64,000 nucleotides of DNA from Candidatus Nitrotoga sp. SPKER (GTDB lineage: Bacteria; Pseudomonadota; Gammaproteobacteria; Burkholderiales; Gallionellaceae), in assembly GCA_003402285.1 (NCBI GenBank), contig QFXG01000001.1:62001-126000 (forward strand), given 5' to 3'. This document shows, piece after piece, positions 29,369-41,752 of this stretch (its first letter is position 1; each line of letters starts with the position of its first letter). The notes under the pieces are model-generated. The model saw nothing but the letters and a program-made list of their open reading frames with translations. It made no database searches and had not been told where the DNA came from. Position numbers and translations under genes: made by a program.

Positions 29369-30418
29369 TTAGGTAAACGGTAGCTCTGCGGTACCTAAGC
29401 CTATAGTAGCGATTTCATGCACCGCCTTCATAAATTTTGCTTGCTCGTGTAATTGCACTAATGTTTCTGGATGGAGGCGACCGCGCATCTGCACGAGGCG
29501 CGCTTTACTGGTCGCTGGCATGTCCCACTTTAGTCCAGCTAGCAATTCATCTGCCAAGGACGGTTGATTACATAGCAGCACCATATCACAGCCAGCCTCC
29601 AGAGCCGCTTCCGTACGTTGCAGGATGCCACCTGCTACCGTGGCACCTTCCATGCTAAGGTCGTCACTAAAAATACATCCGTTAAAGCCCAGTTCACCGC
29701 GAAGAATATTTTTCAACCATATTTTGGAGAAACCTGCTGAATATTTATCAACTTTTGGGTAAATCACGTGTGCGGGCATAACCGCAGTCAGACCATAATT
29801 TACCATCTGACGAAATGGAATAAGGTCGCACAACTCAATGTCGGTATAGCTACGCTCATCTATCGGAATTTCCAGGTGTGAATCAGCATGTACATAACCG
29901 TGCCCAGGAAAATGCTTACCCACGGTAGCCATGCCACCCTGCCTGAGCCCTAATAACAGGCTATGTGCCAGCTCGCCTATGGCCTGAGGCTCAGAATGAA
30001 AAGCACGGTCGCCAATTACTTTGCTGATGCCGAAATCTATATCTAGCACCGGGGTAAAACTAAAATCTACACCGCAAGCCCGCAATTCTGCGGCCAACAC
30101 ATAACCTACCTGCTGCGCCAGATACTTGGCGCGACGCGGGTTTTCATCCCAAATATTGCCTAACTCACGCATCGCCGGGATACGCGTAAAACCATCGACA
30201 AAACGTTGCACTCGCCCACCCTCATGGTCCACTGCAATCAATAGCGGAGGAGTACGCAATGCATGAATGCTGGCTGTCAGCTGGGCCAACTGGCGTGGAG
30301 ATTCGTAATTACGCGCAAATAGAATCACGCCACCCACTAGTTCATGGCGTAAACGTGCTTCATCTTCCGCAGTAAGAGTGGATCCTGCGATATCCAGCAT
30401 GCATGGGCCGATTCCCAT
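29369..30418 (-). CDS. nagZ: Beta-N-acetylhexosaminidase
   Basis: [55 protein letters not shown]. Confidence 0.97.
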   Translation of the reverse strand: MGIGPCMLDIAGSTLTAEDEARLRHELVGGVILFARNYESPRQLAQLTASIHALRTPPLLIAVDHEGGRVQRFVDGFTRIPAMRELGNIWDENPRRAKYLAQQVGYVLAAELRACGVDFSFTPVLDIDFGISKVIGDRAFHSEPQAIGELAHSLLLGLRQGGMATVGKHFPGHGYVHADSHLEIPIDERSYTDIELCDLIPFRQMVNYGLTAVMPAHVIYPKVDKYSAGFSKIWLKNILRGELGFNGCIFSDDLSMEGATVAGGILQRTEAALEAGCDMVLLCNQPSLADELLAGLKWDMPATSKARLVQMRGRLHPETLVQLHEQAKFMKAVHEIATIGLGTAELPFT

Positions 30419-30594
30419 TCAAACTCTCCTAATGATCTTTACGTAATTCATAACGGATGCCCCTAACTATCCTTCCTGCAAAAGTGAAATTTGAAAGGCT
30501 TAAATTAAATATATTTTGAATGACTGAATTTTTTACTTAAGAAAACTTATCGAAACAGTAAATTTTGTCCGTGTCTTCACAATTTAATGCTTAC

Positions 30595-30975
30595 TTAATT
30601 TTTTTCCAAAATGACGAATGCCACAGCAACATCATGGTCGTCACTTATACTTAAATGGTGGTGTGTCAACCCCAACTGCATTAGGTGTGCAGCCAATTCC
30701 GCATCAAATTCAAAAGTGGGTTTACCAAAAACATCGTGTGTCACGCTCATTTTCTGCAAGCTCACGGGATAACGCAGGCCACTTCCTACCGCCTTTGCCA
30801 GTGCTTCCTTGGCGGCAAAGCGTTTCATTAGCAAACGCACAGGGTAGGTATGAACACGATATTCGAGTAACTCCTGCTGGCTCAAAATGCGCTGGGCAAA
30901 ACGCTCGCCGAAACTGGTATGCACTGCCTCAATGCGTGCATAAGCCACGATGTCAGTGCCGATACCCAAAATCAC
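30595..30975 (-). CDS. acpS: Holo-[acyl-carrier-protein] synthase
   Basis: MILGIGTDIVAYARIEA, RFAAKEALAKAVGSGLRY. Confidence 0.96.
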   Translation of the reverse strand: MILGIGTDIVAYARIEAVHTSFGERFAQRILSQQELLEYRVHTYPVRLLMKRFAAKEALAKAVGSGLRYPVSLQKMSVTHDVFGKPTFEFDAELAAHLMQLGLTHHHLSISDDHDVAVAFVILEKN

Positions 30976-30995
30976 GGTGGCTGAATTCCCATACT

Positions 30996-31721
30996 TTATG
31001 GGTGGATGCCGATTAGCAGCGCTTTCATTTTTTTCACTGCTTGCTCAAGGCCAATAAAAAGCGCCTCGGCGATTATGGCATGACCGATGTTGAGTTCGCA
31101 GATATCAGGAATAGCAACGATAGGCTGTACGTTATGATAATTTAGGCCGTGTCCGGCATTCACTTGCAAACCGAGCGCATGAGCATGCACCACTGTGCGT
31201 TGAATGCGCGCTAACTCTTGTACCTGATGCGATACGCTGGCCGCATCAGCATATTTTCCGGTATGTATCTCTACTACTGGAGCGCCTGCAGACCGCGCCG
31301 CATCCATTTGTTTTTCATCCGCGTCCACAAACAATGACACACGTATCCCCGCCGCCGCACAGCACTCACAAGCGTGCTTCACACTCTCAAAATTCCCCAC
31401 CACATCCAACCCTCCCTCGGTGGTCAATTCTTCACGCCGTTCCGGCACGAAGCAAACATCGTGCGGCTTAATACGCAAAGCAATAGCCAACATTTCGTCG
31501 GTAATGGCACTTTCAAGATTCATGCGCGTTTGCAGCATGTCACGGAGGATTTCCACGTCTTTATCCTGAATATGACGACGGTCTTCGCGTAAATGTAGTG
31601 TAATAACATCAGCCCCCGCCGCCTCACCGATCAACGCTGCTTGAATCACGTTGGGGTAACGTGTACCCCTAACTTGGCGCAGCGTGGCAACATGGTCAAT
31701 ATTAAGTCCAAGTTTGATCAT
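30996..31721 (-). CDS. pdxJ: Pyridoxine 5'-phosphate synthase
   Basis: [35 protein letters not shown]. Confidence 0.97.
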   Translation of the reverse strand: MIKLGLNIDHVATLRQVRGTRYPNVIQAALIGEAAGADVITLHLREDRRHIQDKDVEILRDMLQTRMNLESAITDEMLAIALRIKPHDVCFVPERREELTTEGGLDVVGNFESVKHACECCAAAGIRVSLFVDADEKQMDAARSAGAPVVEIHTGKYADAASVSHQVQELARIQRTVVHAHALGLQVNAGHGLNYHNVQPIVAIPDICELNIGHAIIAEALFIGLEQAVKKMKALLIGIHP

Positions 31722-32461
31722 ATTTTTTGTAGATCCCTTATCAATTCGCGCGTATGCAATGTTTTACCTGCAAGATGATGATTCAATAACATACGCATCA
31801 ATTGCTTGCTCTGCTGCGCGCTAATTGCATCGCGGTAGTCGTCAGCAGCCATATCTTGCAAGGTTTTACCCAACATCAACAAACCTTCTGATGCACTTGA
31901 TATATCTGAGCCATTGGGTGTAGCACGCACCGCACCCCGTTCAAGCACATAACGATAGGGTGCGTCAGAATTAATCGCCTCACCGCTATCTGCTTCTTGT
32001 ACCAATAAAAGCGCATAGCCCAACTCCTGCAGCAAATGTTTTTCAAAACAACGCAAAATGGCAGCATAGTCTGCTTCATTTGCTAGCCGTTGCAGCGTGT
32101 GCTGGTAGTAATCGAACAGTTGCTCGTGCGGATCATCGCGCACCATCAGATTAAGCAGCAATTCATTCAAATAAAAACCGCACAACAATGCCGTTCCCTG
32201 TAATTGCGGCTGCCCCCCCTGCCACTCGGCACGATGCAAAGTACGCAATTCATGTTTGCCGAACCAACTTAACATTAATGGCTGAAAACTCATTAATAAA
32301 CCACGCAACGCTGATCTCGGACGTCGTGCGCCGCGCGCCACCAATGCTACGCGACCATGCTGACGACTTAAAACTTCCAACACCAGGCTGGTTTCACGGT
32401 ATGGATAGCTGTGCAGGACGAAAGCCGGTTCGTCTTCTAATCTGTGTTTGTGTGGCTGCAA
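31718..32461 (-). CDS. recO: DNA repair protein RecO
   Basis: [38 protein letters not shown]. Confidence 0.95.
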   Translation of the reverse strand: MQPHKHRLEDEPAFVLHSYPYRETSLVLEVLSRQHGRVALVARGARRPRSALRGLLMSFQPLMLSWFGKHELRTLHRAEWQGGQPQLQGTALLCGFYLNELLLNLMVRDDPHEQLFDYYQHTLQRLANEADYAAILRCFEKHLLQELGYALLLVQEADSGEAINSDAPYRYVLERGAVRATPNGSDISSASEGLLMLGKTLQDMAADDYRDAISAQQSKQLMRMLLNHHLAGKTLHTRELIRDLQKI

Positions 32462-32614
32462 TCTACTTCTCCCAGCTTCCCCTTGTCACAGAAGAACTGA
32501 CGAGGACAACAAAGCTAACCGTCCAACTATGAAAAGTACGCTATCTAGCATGAAAACCACATCAATAAACCTTTTACTGATGAAGGAAAAAACAAAAAGT
32601 GCTTAATGTTAGAA

Positions 32615-33505
32615 TTATTCATACCCCAAACTTTTCAACACCTGTGCATTGTCTGCCCAACCACTTCGCACTTTAATCCACACCTCGAGATAAACTTTTC
32701 CATCAAACAGTGCCTCCATATCTAATCGCGCCTGGGTGGCAATTTCTTTCAGCTTCTCACCATTCTTACCAATCAACATTGCCTTATGCGCGTCTTTATC
32801 CACGAGAATCGCTGCATGGATGCGGCGCAGCTTCCCTTCTATTTTAAACTGTTCAATCACAACACTTACTGAGTAAGGTAGCTCTTCACCGGAGTAGCGA
32901 AAGACTTTTTCACGCACCAATTCAGCTGCCAAAAAACGTTCATTACGATCAGTGATTTCATCTTCAGGATAAATTTTCTCGCCTTCGAGCAGATAGGGGC
33001 GAACTGCATTTAATAAGGTATCGAGCTGCTTGTTTTGCTTTGCGCTCACTGGTACGATCGCAGTAAATTCACGCTCCTTGGCTATCTCCTGAATAAATGG
33101 TAGTAACTCTGATTTATTCTCCATGTTATCGACCTTGTTGATAACAAGCAGCACTGGCATATTTTTTGGTAGCAGATTCATTACTTGACGATCTCGCTCA
33201 TCGAAATTCCTGGCCTCAATTACGAACAGCACCACATTCACATTACGTAAACTACTCGTTACTACACGATTCAAACCGCGATTCAGGGTATTAAGATGCT
33301 TCGTCTGGAATCCGGGGGTATCTACAAATACAAATTGTGCATACTCTTCAGTTAATATTCCGCTAATACGATGGCGTGTAGTCTGAGCCTTGCGTGAAGT
33401 GATGCTTATTTTTTGGCCAATCAGATGATTAAGCAAAGTGGATTTACCCACATTTGGGCGGCCAACAATAGCGATAAAGCCGCTGTGGTAATTACTTGCG
33501 TTCAT
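32615..33505 (-). CDS. era: GTPase Era
   Basis: [41 protein letters not shown] domain. Confidence 0.98.
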   Translation of the reverse strand: MNASNYHSGFIAIVGRPNVGKSTLLNHLIGQKISITSRKAQTTRHRISGILTEEYAQFVFVDTPGFQTKHLNTLNRGLNRVVTSSLRNVNVVLFVIEARNFDERDRQVMNLLPKNMPVLLVINKVDNMENKSELLPFIQEIAKEREFTAIVPVSAKQNKQLDTLLNAVRPYLLEGEKIYPEDEITDRNERFLAAELVREKVFRYSGEELPYSVSVVIEQFKIEGKLRRIHAAILVDKDAHKAMLIGKNGEKLKEIATQARLDMEALFDGKVYLEVWIKVRSGWADNAQVLKSLGYE

Positions 33506-34176
33506 GACTGACTTTCAATTTTCCGGTAAGCGGCTTCTGCTGCTACCTGCTCTGCGGTACGACGACTACTGCCTTCACCACACGTGAATAATTTTAATTG
33601 TTCGATTTGACATTCAACTTTAAATAACTGTGCATGTGCCTCGCCCTGGGTAGCAATCACGGTATATTTTGGTAGTGCCAGACGCTTACCTTGTAAGTAT
33701 TCCTGCAACAAGGTTTTAAAATCCTTACCCAACGTCTGCGCGTCTGCTTGTGCTATAAAAGGCACATATAGCCGGAGCACAACTTGCTCTGCGGCTGTAA
33801 AACCTGCATCTATAAATACTGCGCCGAACAATGCCTCCATAGCATCAGCAAGAATAGATGGGCGACGAAATCCAGCGCTTTTGCGCTCCCCTTCACCCAA
33901 CAATAATAATTCACCCAAACGTAATTGCTGCGCTAAAATAAACAAGGTTTGCTGATTGACCAAATTAGAACGCCGACGAGATAAGTCACCTTCCGGCAAG
34001 TCAGGATAAAGGCCATATAGATATTTAGCTACGACACAATTGAGTATACTGTCACCCAGAAACTCCAATCGCTCGTTGTGTTCCGGACTATAGCTACGAT
34101 GCGTCAGAGCACGCTGTAATAATCGCGATTGCGTGAAAACATGACCAATCTGGCTACACAGCACATCACGATTCAT
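33502..34176 (-). CDS. rnc: Ribonuclease III
   Basis: [32 protein letters not shown]. Confidence 0.97.
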   Translation of the reverse strand: MNRDVLCSQIGHVFTQSRLLQRALTHRSYSPEHNERLEFLGDSILNCVVAKYLYGLYPDLPEGDLSRRRSNLVNQQTLFILAQQLRLGELLLLGEGERKSAGFRRPSILADAMEALFGAVFIDAGFTAAEQVVLRLYVPFIAQADAQTLGKDFKTLLQEYLQGKRLALPKYTVIATQGEAHAQLFKVECQIEQLKLFTCGEGSSRRTAEQVAAEAAYRKIESQS

Positions 34177-34555
34177 TGGCTATTTTTTTAACACTACTTG
34201 GATTAAATTCAAGTAATAAACTCGTATTGGCAACCAGTGGTATCTTAACTTGATAGCTAATACTCAACGATAAACCACGTGCATCCTTCACTATCTCAAT
34301 GTCATTTGCCGTGACGACATTAATGTTATTCATCATGGCGCGTTTACTGAACGACTCACGAATATCCTTGGATTGTGCCCCTTGCATTCCAGGATCATTC
34401 ACGATGGTGGAGAGAATGCCTTTAATTTCGGCATCCTGAACATATGCCGGGATAACCTTCATGCCGCCAATTGCCGCTATTATTAATATTACTGACCATA
34501 CCAGAAGACCAGACAAACTCACGCCACGCTGTCTGTTTGCTATTGTTTTGATCAT
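34166..34555 (-). CDS. DUF4845 membrane protein
   Basis: RQRGVSLSGLLVWSVILIIAAIGGMKVIPAYVQ; between lepB and rnc. Confidence 0.85.
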   Translation of the reverse strand: MIKTIANRQRGVSLSGLLVWSVILIIAAIGGMKVIPAYVQDAEIKGILSTIVNDPGMQGAQSKDIRESFSKRAMMNNINVVTANDIEIVKDARGLSLSISYQVKIPLVANTSLLLEFNPSSVKKIANES

Positions 34556-34576
34556 GCTCCTCCCTGGTTTGTAACT

Positions 34577-35380
34577 TCAATCAATGGATAAGCCTATACG
34601 TTTCAAATCGCTAAAATTCATCCAGATCATGAATGCTTTGCCAACGATCATATTATCCGGCACAAAACCCCAATAACGACTATCTCGGCTGTTATCGCGA
34701 TTATCACCCAGCATAAAATAATGCCCGGTTGGAACTATACAGCGCACCTCCTTTTCGCTGTATGCACAATTCTCTCGATGAGGAAACTCCGCCACCGCAC
34801 CGAGATGAATGCTCGGCACTTCTGGATTTACGAGCATTGAATGGACATGTCCAGTCAAATTTTCTCTAAAACGTTCGGTATGCACAAAGTTGAGTGCAGT
34901 CTCCACATAATTATAATCACCGTCCGGCTGCTGCTCTTGCAGTACATCATTCACATACACTTTCTTATTGCGATATGCAATTTGATCACCAGGCAAACCG
35001 ACCACCCGCTTAATATAATCCAGCGATGGATTTTCAGGATAATGGAATACCATCACATCGCCTCGGCTGGGGGAATTAATTTCTACCAGTTTTTTACTGA
35101 TGATGGGCAAACGAATACCATAAGTAAACTTGTTAACCAAGATGAAGTCGCCTACCTGTAAAGTAGGAATCATCGACCCAGAGGGTATTTTAAACGGCTC
35201 AACTAAAAATGAGCGCAACATAAATACCGCCAGGATAACAGGGAAAAAACTCTTGGAATATTCCACCCACCAAGGTTCTTTTGTAGAAGCTATGCGTTTC
35301 GATTGAAGCACGAAGCGATCCAGTAACCAAACACTACCGGTGATCAGCAGCAATACAAACATAATTAAAGCAAAGTCCAT
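34577..35380 (-). CDS. lepB: Signal peptidase I
   Basis: FKIPSGSMIPTLQVGDFILVNKFTYG, KRVVGLPGD, GDNRDNSRDSRYWGFVP. Confidence 0.97.
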   Translation of the reverse strand: MDFALIMFVLLLITGSVWLLDRFVLQSKRIASTKEPWWVEYSKSFFPVILAVFMLRSFLVEPFKIPSGSMIPTLQVGDFILVNKFTYGIRLPIISKKLVEINSPSRGDVMVFHYPENPSLDYIKRVVGLPGDQIAYRNKKVYVNDVLQEQQPDGDYNYVETALNFVHTERFRENLTGHVHSMLVNPEVPSIHLGAVAEFPHRENCAYSEKEVRCIVPTGHYFMLGDNRDNSRDSRYWGFVPDNMIVGKAFMIWMNFSDLKRIGLSID

Positions 35381-35399
35381 CTTGATTCCTGTCTTTACG

Positions 35400-37193
35400 T
35401 TATTTTTCGCCTACCTGCAGAATAGCCAAAAAAGCCTCCTGCGGAATTTCCACATTACCCACTTGCTTCATACGTTTTTTGCCAGCCTTCTGTTTTTCCA
35501 GCAATTTACGCTTACGTGAGATGTCGCCACCATAACATTTAGCCAATACGTTTTTTCGTAGGGCTTTGACATTTTCGCGCGAGATGATGTTTGAACCGAC
35601 AGCAGCCTGAATTGCCACATCAAACATCTGACGCGGAATCAACTCACGCATTTTGGCCGCCACTTCACGACCACGGAACTGGCTGTTGCTACGGTGCAGG
35701 ATAATCGCTAATGCATCTACCTTTTCACCGTTAATCAGCATATCCACCTTGACTACATCAGCTGATCGGTATTCTTTAAACTCATAATCCATTGAGGCAT
35801 AGCCGCGCGAAATTGATTTCAACCTGTCGAAGAAATCAAGTACGATTTCTGCCATAGGTATCTCATATATCAGCAACACTTGCTTACCGTGATAGCTCAT
35901 ATCGAGCTGTACACCGCGCTTTTGTGTACATAATGTAATCACCGCACCAACGTATTCCTGCGGCATATACAAGTTGACGATCACGATGGGTTCACGGATT
36001 TCTTCAATTTTGGACGGATCTGGCATCTTGGAAGGATTATCTACTACCAGCAGCGTTCCGTCGCGCTGCACCACCTCGTAAATAACGGTAGGTGCAGTGG
36101 TAATTAAATCCATGTCGAACTCGCGCTCAAGTCGTTCCTGCACAATTTCCATATGCAGTAATCCCAAAAATCCGCAACGAAAACCGAAACCCAATGCCTG
36201 CGATACTTCTGGTTCATACTGCAATGAAGCGTCATTAAGCTTGAGTTTTTCCAGTGAATCACGCAGCGATTCATACTGATTTGACTCTACTGGAAATAAT
36301 CCAGCAAACACTTGTGGCTGGACTTCCTTAAAACCTGGCAAGGCTTCAGGTGTAGGCCGGTTTGCCAGCGTGATGGTGTCACCAACCTTGGCCGCCTTCA
36401 GCTCCTTAATACCCGCAATGACAAAACCGACCTGACCGGCAGTCAATACTTCCCGCGGTTGTGACTTCGGCGTAAATACACCAATGTGCTCAGTTAAATG
36501 CTGTGCGCCCGTAGCCATTAACAAAATCTTATCCTTGGGCTTTAAGGTGCCGTTAAAAACCCTCACCAACATTACTACGCCAACATAATTATCGAACCAC
36601 GCATCTATAATCAGCGCACACAACGGCGCAGCTGGGTCACCTTTAGGGGCTGGCACTTTAACAATTAAAGCCTCGAGCACATCCTGTACACCCTCACCTG
36701 TCTTGGCCGAACAGCGTGTCGCGTCGTGTGCATCGATTCCGATTACCTCCTCGATTTCTTCAATGGCGTTTTCCGGATTAGCAGACGGCAAGTCAATCTT
36801 ATTCAACACCGGCACTACTTCCACTCCAAGATCAAGGGCGGTGTAGCAGTTAGCAACGGTCTGTGCTTCCACTCCCTGAGATGCGTCAACGACTAACAGC
36901 GCGCCTTCGCAGGCAGATAATGAGCGTGATACCTCATAAGAAAAATCCACGTGTCCCGGCGTATCAATCAGGTTGAGATTATATATTTGACCATCACGGG
37001 CCTTATATTGCAGCGCAGCTGTCTGCGCTTTGATGGTGATGCCACGCTCACGTTCTAAATCCATGGAATCGAGCACCTGCGCTTCCATTTCGCGGTCAGA
37101 AAGCCCGCCGCACAACTGAATAATTCGATCGGCTAAAGTAGACTTACCGTGGTCAATGTGGGCGATAATAGAAAAATTACGAATGTGTTGCAT
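35400..37193 (-). CDS. lepA: Elongation factor 4 (LepA)
   Basis: [29 protein letters not shown]. Confidence 0.98.
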   Translation of the reverse strand: MQHIRNFSIIAHIDHGKSTLADRIIQLCGGLSDREMEAQVLDSMDLERERGITIKAQTAALQYKARDGQIYNLNLIDTPGHVDFSYEVSRSLSACEGALLVVDASQGVEAQTVANCYTALDLGVEVVPVLNKIDLPSANPENAIEEIEEVIGIDAHDATRCSAKTGEGVQDVLEALIVKVPAPKGDPAAPLCALIIDAWFDNYVGVVMLVRVFNGTLKPKDKILLMATGAQHLTEHIGVFTPKSQPREVLTAGQVGFVIAGIKELKAAKVGDTITLANRPTPEALPGFKEVQPQVFAGLFPVESNQYESLRDSLEKLKLNDASLQYEPEVSQALGFGFRCGFLGLLHMEIVQERLEREFDMDLITTAPTVIYEVVQRDGTLLVVDNPSKMPDPSKIEEIREPIVIVNLYMPQEYVGAVITLCTQKRGVQLDMSYHGKQVLLIYEIPMAEIVLDFFDRLKSISRGYASMDYEFKEYRSADVVKVDMLINGEKVDALAIILHRSNSQFRGREVAAKMRELIPRQMFDVAIQAAVGSNIISRENVKALRKNVLAKCYGGDISRKRKLLEKQKAGKKRMKQVGNVEIPQEAFLAILQVGEK

Positions 37194-37463
37194 GTGGATT
37201 AAACTTGTATCATACGGATTTAAGGACGTGTTATTTATATAAAAAGCATATTAATAAATAACGTTTTATTTAATAATTTCATTTAAAACTTAATCACAGC
37301 AGCTCAAGACACAGCGGGGACGGATTATACATTGAAGTCACTCCATCAGGCGGCAAGCATTGGCGTTAGCACTTTAGGCTATAGCTAAAGTGTTTGTTTG
37401 CTATCAACCAATACTCGTGCATCCAGACAGTCGAAACCAGATGTCTGCAAATTGATAGTCACT

Positions 37464-37577
37464 ATTAGTCAAACAAGCCATAAATCCCGCTCAATATCGC
37501 GATTAGTCAAACAAGCCATAAATCCCGCTCAATATCGCGATTAGTCAAACAAGCCATAAATCCCGCTCAATATCGCG
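37464..37577. repeat. Three perfect tandem copies of a 38-bp unit
   Basis: ATTAGTCAAACAAGCCATAAATCCCGCTCAATATCGCG at 37464, 37502 and 37540. Confidence 0.97.
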
Positions 37578-37650
37578 TTTCACTCGCACGATCTGATCTT
37601 ATCAGCCGATCAATCTTATGCGTTAAGCCAAGCCTTTTCTTAGGGAAAAT

Positions 37651-38157
37651 TTATTTTTTATTATAATAATTAAAGGCTTGCTCAGCGGACATTGGCTCAA
37701 TCAATGAGTAGCAACGACTATATACATTATTCTTTTCGATCTTGGCTCTTACCACCATATTTTTGGACGCGTCAAGGTTCCCTCTTTCTAAATTTGCGTC
37801 GATAGCAACGGGTGTTTCAGTACAATCATTCTCGTATGTTGTAGTTGTCTTTTGCCTGCAATCAGTGTTGATAGCGTTTCCTACGCCATTCGATGTACAA
37901 GAGACAGCACCAGGCTTCTCCACTTTTACAGTTTTACATGCTTTATGCACACGATAGCCTCGCGATAAAACACTATTAATTTCGTCAATTTTTGCTTCGT
38001 GGATGGATTCATCATTGCTTAAGCGTTTGTAGTCACTATCTCGAGAGCAGACATATTGAGCTCGTTCGTGTGAAGGCATTTTTTGAAAAGAACTAACCGT
38101 TGCGCATCCACAAATAGAAACCAAAATTGCAACAAAATATTTTGTGTTGCTCGTCAT
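37651..38157 (-). CDS. Putative lipoprotein
   Basis: MTSNTKYFVAILVSICGCATVSS lipobox-like N-terminus; Cys-containing hypothetical. Confidence 0.6.
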   Translation of the reverse strand: MTSNTKYFVAILVSICGCATVSSFQKMPSHERAQYVCSRDSDYKRLSNDESIHEAKIDEINSVLSRGYRVHKACKTVKVEKPGAVSCTSNGVGNAINTDCRQKTTTTYENDCTETPVAIDANLERGNLDASKNMVVRAKIEKNNVYSRCYSLIEPMSAEQAFNYYNKK

Positions 38158-38766
38158 TATTTACCCCCTTTATGTGATGCGCGTCTCTGAGTCGTAGCTC
38201 GAACTAAGCATTTACTTTTATTATTTACCGTATAGATTTATTACTGTTACATCTCGAGGTTAGCTTTTTTCTGATATTGCCACGTCCCACGATATCAGAT
38301 TTACAAGTTGAAACAAGCGTGTTTGAATCAAATTCAGATTACCTAAGAAATTAACATGCATCAATTGACGATTTCACGAGAATTGAGCTGAATATCATCA
38401 TGCATTTTTATAGACTTCCCGGCTTATTAGCCCTTGCAGTATCTGAAATTTGTACTTCGAAACCCGTATCAAATGATATTAACAGTACATATAACATACG
38501 GTGCTAGTGCAAACCTGCTTCTATCTTTTCCTTGTCGTTAAGTGTTGTAAGGACCACACTCCGAAAAATAATCTATAGACAGGTACTCTGACAGGCAAAG
38601 CCAGTCAGGTGATAACCAAGAAATCCATAGGACGTGGTTTTTCAATTCTCCATAAACTTCTAGGTCTGCTAGTTGAAAAATACCTGTGTTGAATTGCACA
38701 AATATACGAAGTAAGGCATGGTACAAATGCCAAAATCAGCTGTGATGAAACAAAGGAGCGGGTGTT

Positions 38767-39624
38767 ATGAACACATTCATGCTGCAACATGAATTTGCCA
38801 TTCGCTTGGCCTGCTTCTTGTTTATGTTCTGCAGCATGTCACTTTGGGAGCTTGCTGCGCCACGACGCCGACTTACTGTGTCCAAGCTTTTACGCTGGGC
38901 AAATAATCTTGCGCTAGTAGCTCTTAATAGTGTTTTAGTACGCGCGTTGTTCCCGGCTGCAGCGGTGGGGGTGGCAGCATTTACCACCCAACAGGGCTGG
39001 GGGCTGTTGAATTATTTCATCCTTCCGTCGTGGGTGGTCGTGCTGGTCTCAATCGTGTTACTGGACCTCGTCATTTATCTTCAGCACGTGATGTTCCACG
39101 CCGTGCCGCTACTGTGGCGCCTGCATCGCGTGCATCATGCCGATCTTGATATTGATGTAACAACGGGTATACGTTTTCACCCTATCGAGATCATACTATC
39201 CATGCACATCAAGGCTGTGGTGATCCTGGTATTGGGTCCACCCGTGTTGGCAGTAGTAATCTTCGAGGTATTGCTCAACGCTACCTCCCTATTCAATCAT
39301 GGCAATGTGCGTATGCCTCCTACGCTGGACAGAGTGCTGCGCTTGCTCTTGGTAACACCTGATATGCATCGCGTACATCACTCTGTCGAGGAGGATGAAA
39401 CCAATAGCAACTTCGCTTTTAATCTATCTGTGTGGGATCGGCTCTTCGGCACCTACCGTGATCGGCCTCGCGCGAAGCACAAGGATATGATTATTGGCAT
39501 CAGCACTTTTCGTGAGACAAATCGCTGTGTTTGGCTGCCAGGCATTTTAATGTTGCCATTCATCGGCAAGGTAATGAATTACGATATTAATCGTCGGCGT
39601 GTGAAAAGTGACGATACATCATAA
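38767..39624 (+). CDS. Sterol desaturase / fatty acid hydroxylase superfamily protein
   Basis: His boxes HVMFH, HRVHHAD, NHGN, HRVHHSVE; multiple TM segments. Confidence 0.92.
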   Translation: MNTFMLQHEFAIRLACFLFMFCSMSLWELAAPRRRLTVSKLLRWANNLALVALNSVLVRALFPAAAVGVAAFTTQQGWGLLNYFILPSWVVVLVSIVLLDLVIYLQHVMFHAVPLLWRLHRVHHADLDIDVTTGIRFHPIEIILSMHIKAVVILVLGPPVLAVVIFEVLLNATSLFNHGNVRMPPTLDRVLRLLLVTPDMHRVHHSVEEDETNSNFAFNLSVWDRLFGTYRDRPRAKHKDMIIGISTFRETNRCVWLPGILMLPFIGKVMNYDINRRRVKSDDTS

Positions 39625-39625
39625 A

Positions 39626-39736
39626 ATGCAGCTCGTTATGACGTTTATGCTGGCCATGATGGTGGCAATCACGGTAAGTTACCACGAATATTTCATGTCG
39701 TATTTCTTATACTTGAACTATCAGACCCAGCTATAG
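39626..39736 (+). CDS. Possible small membrane protein (36 aa)
   Basis: MQLVMTFMLAMMVAITVSYHEYFMSYFLYLNYQTQL, directly after the hydroxylase stop; no clear RBS of its own. Confidence 0.25.
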   Translation: MQLVMTFMLAMMVAITVSYHEYFMSYFLYLNYQTQL

Positions 39737-39790
39737 CTCAAGTAAAGTTTGCTACACTATATGCCTTAAACATACGTATGGAGATACATA

Positions 39791-40030
39791 ATGTTCAATA
39801 CAAAATTCCTTGATGAAATTTCCGACAAGTTAAGTAAGGCAGTGGCTAACAGCCCGGCAAAAGATGTTGAGAAAAATGCCCGCGCCTTGCTGGCGCAAGG
39901 TTTTACCAAACTGGATCTTGTGACGCGTGAAGAATTCGATGTACAAACCCAACTGTTATCACACACCATCGAAAAATTGACGGCACTGGAAGCCCGAGTC
40001 GCCGTCCTTGAATCACAACGCAACCCCTAG
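39791..40030 (+). CDS. ubiK: Ubiquinone biosynthesis accessory factor UbiK/YqiC (BMFP family)
   Basis: LDEISDKLSKAVANSPAKDVEKNARALLAQGFTKLDLVTREEFDVQ. Confidence 0.92.
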   Translation: MFNTKFLDEISDKLSKAVANSPAKDVEKNARALLAQGFTKLDLVTREEFDVQTQLLSHTIEKLTALEARVAVLESQRNP

Positions 40031-40034
40031 ATAA

Positions 40035-41531
40035 ATGAGCCTCGCGGTTTTATATAGCCGCGCCCTCTCCGGCATGGATGCCGCGCTGGTCACAGTCGAG
40101 GTGCATCTCGCTAACGGCCTGCCCAGCTTTACCATTGTCGGCTTGCCAGAGACCGAAGTGAAAGAAAGTAAGGATCGCGTCCGTGCAGCCTTGCTGACTT
40201 GCCAATTTGAATTTCCTAATCGCCGCATCACTGTCAATCTCGCGCCGGCCGACCTGCCTAAGGAAAGCGGACGTTTTGATTTACCCATCGCGCTCGGTAT
40301 TCTCGCCGCATCCGGGCAGATACCCGCAAACCGCCTTGCCGAATATGAATTTGCGGGTGAATTAGCACTTACCGGCGAATTACGGCCGATACGCGGCGCG
40401 CTTGCAATGACCTATCACGCAGCATCCAACGGGCGGGCATTTATTCTTCCCGAAATAAATGCTGTTGAAGCAGCGTTGGTAGAAGATGCAGCAGTTTATC
40501 CTGCGCAATCCTTATTACAGGTAGCAGCACATTTATCTGGTCGCACTGCGCTCACCCGTCAAATCGCCAGTGCACAGCCTGTTATACCGAATTATCCAGA
40601 CATGTGTGAAGTAAAAGGGCAAGGACAAGCCAAGCGCGCGCTTGAGATTGCCGCGGCTGGCGGCCATAGCGTTTTGATGAGCGGCCCGCCTGGCACTGGC
40701 AAATCGATGCTGGCAGCGCGTTTCCCCGGAATCCTGCCGCAAATGACTGAAGCTGAAGCACTAGAAAGTGCGGCCATGCAATCGCTAGGCGGCATGTTTG
40801 ATGTAAGTCGCTGGAAAACAAGACCATATCGATCACCGCACCATACTGCATCAGCTGTAGCGATGGTCGGCGGCGGTAGTAATCCGCGTCCCGGTGAGAT
40901 TTCTATCGCAATGCACGGTGTACTGTTCCTCGATGAATTGCCAGAATTTGAACGCCAGGTACTGGAAGTACTGCGCGAACCGCTAGAAAGTGGACGCATC
41001 ACCATCTCGCGCGCTGCGCGTCGCGCCGATTTTCGTGCTCAATTTCAGTTACTTGCTGCAATGAACCCTTGCCCGTGCGGCTTTCTTGGCCATTACAACG
41101 GCAAGTGCCGTTGCACCCCCGATCAAATTGCGCGCTATCGCGGCAAAATTTCTGGTCCGCTGTTAGATCGCATAGACATTCAGATCGAAGTTCCTGCAGT
41201 GCCACAGGAAACCTTGCTCAAACAGACTGATGGGGAAGCAAATAGTGCTATTCAAGCACGTGTGAATGTAGCGCGACAACGTGCATTAACCCGACAGAAC
41301 AAACCAAATGCACAACTTACGGTCAGCGAGATTGACGTTCTCTGTGCACCCGATGCACAAGGTGCCGCACTATTACAACAAGCTATCAGCCGCCTGAATC
41401 TATCTGCACGCGCTTATCACCGCGTGCTCAAAGTGGCGCGCACTATTGCCGATTTGGCAGACAACGAGAACATCCTTGCTCCTCACATCGCCGAAGCGGT
41501 ACAGTATCGCAGGATGGAGAGACAGGGATAA
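40035..41531 (+). CDS. comM: YifB/ComM-family Mg-chelatase-like AAA+ ATPase
   Basis: LAVLYSRALSGMDAALVTVEVHLANGLPSFTIVGLPETEVKESKDRVRAA, GPPGTGKSMLAARFPGILP. Confidence 0.96.
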   Translation: MSLAVLYSRALSGMDAALVTVEVHLANGLPSFTIVGLPETEVKESKDRVRAALLTCQFEFPNRRITVNLAPADLPKESGRFDLPIALGILAASGQIPANRLAEYEFAGELALTGELRPIRGALAMTYHAASNGRAFILPEINAVEAALVEDAAVYPAQSLLQVAAHLSGRTALTRQIASAQPVIPNYPDMCEVKGQGQAKRALEIAAAGGHSVLMSGPPGTGKSMLAARFPGILPQMTEAEALESAAMQSLGGMFDVSRWKTRPYRSPHHTASAVAMVGGGSNPRPGEISIAMHGVLFLDELPEFERQVLEVLREPLESGRITISRAARRADFRAQFQLLAAMNPCPCGFLGHYNGKCRCTPDQIARYRGKISGPLLDRIDIQIEVPAVPQETLLKQTDGEANSAIQARVNVARQRALTRQNKPNAQLTVSEIDVLCAPDAQGAALLQQAISRLNLSARAYHRVLKVARTIADLADNENILAPHIAEAVQYRRMERQG

Positions 41532-41752
41532 TTTGAGAGCAGCAATTTTATACCTCTAACCTCATTTCCGGCCAGTATAATCGCCATTAATGGGAGGCAA
41601 TTAATTTTTCATTGTGCTATTTCGGAACTTAATTTCTATGCAAGATTGCTACCGCAAAATGATGTTTGCTTGACATGGTATCTGTACAATCCATACCATC
41701 GCGTTTTTTATTAATTACCACCATTCTTCATTGTCATTTTTAGGGGTTTGTT

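Noticed and set aside
37464-37577. CRISPR array
   Set aside because: Three 38-bp units are directly abutting with no spacers and no cas genes nearby; plain tandem repeat
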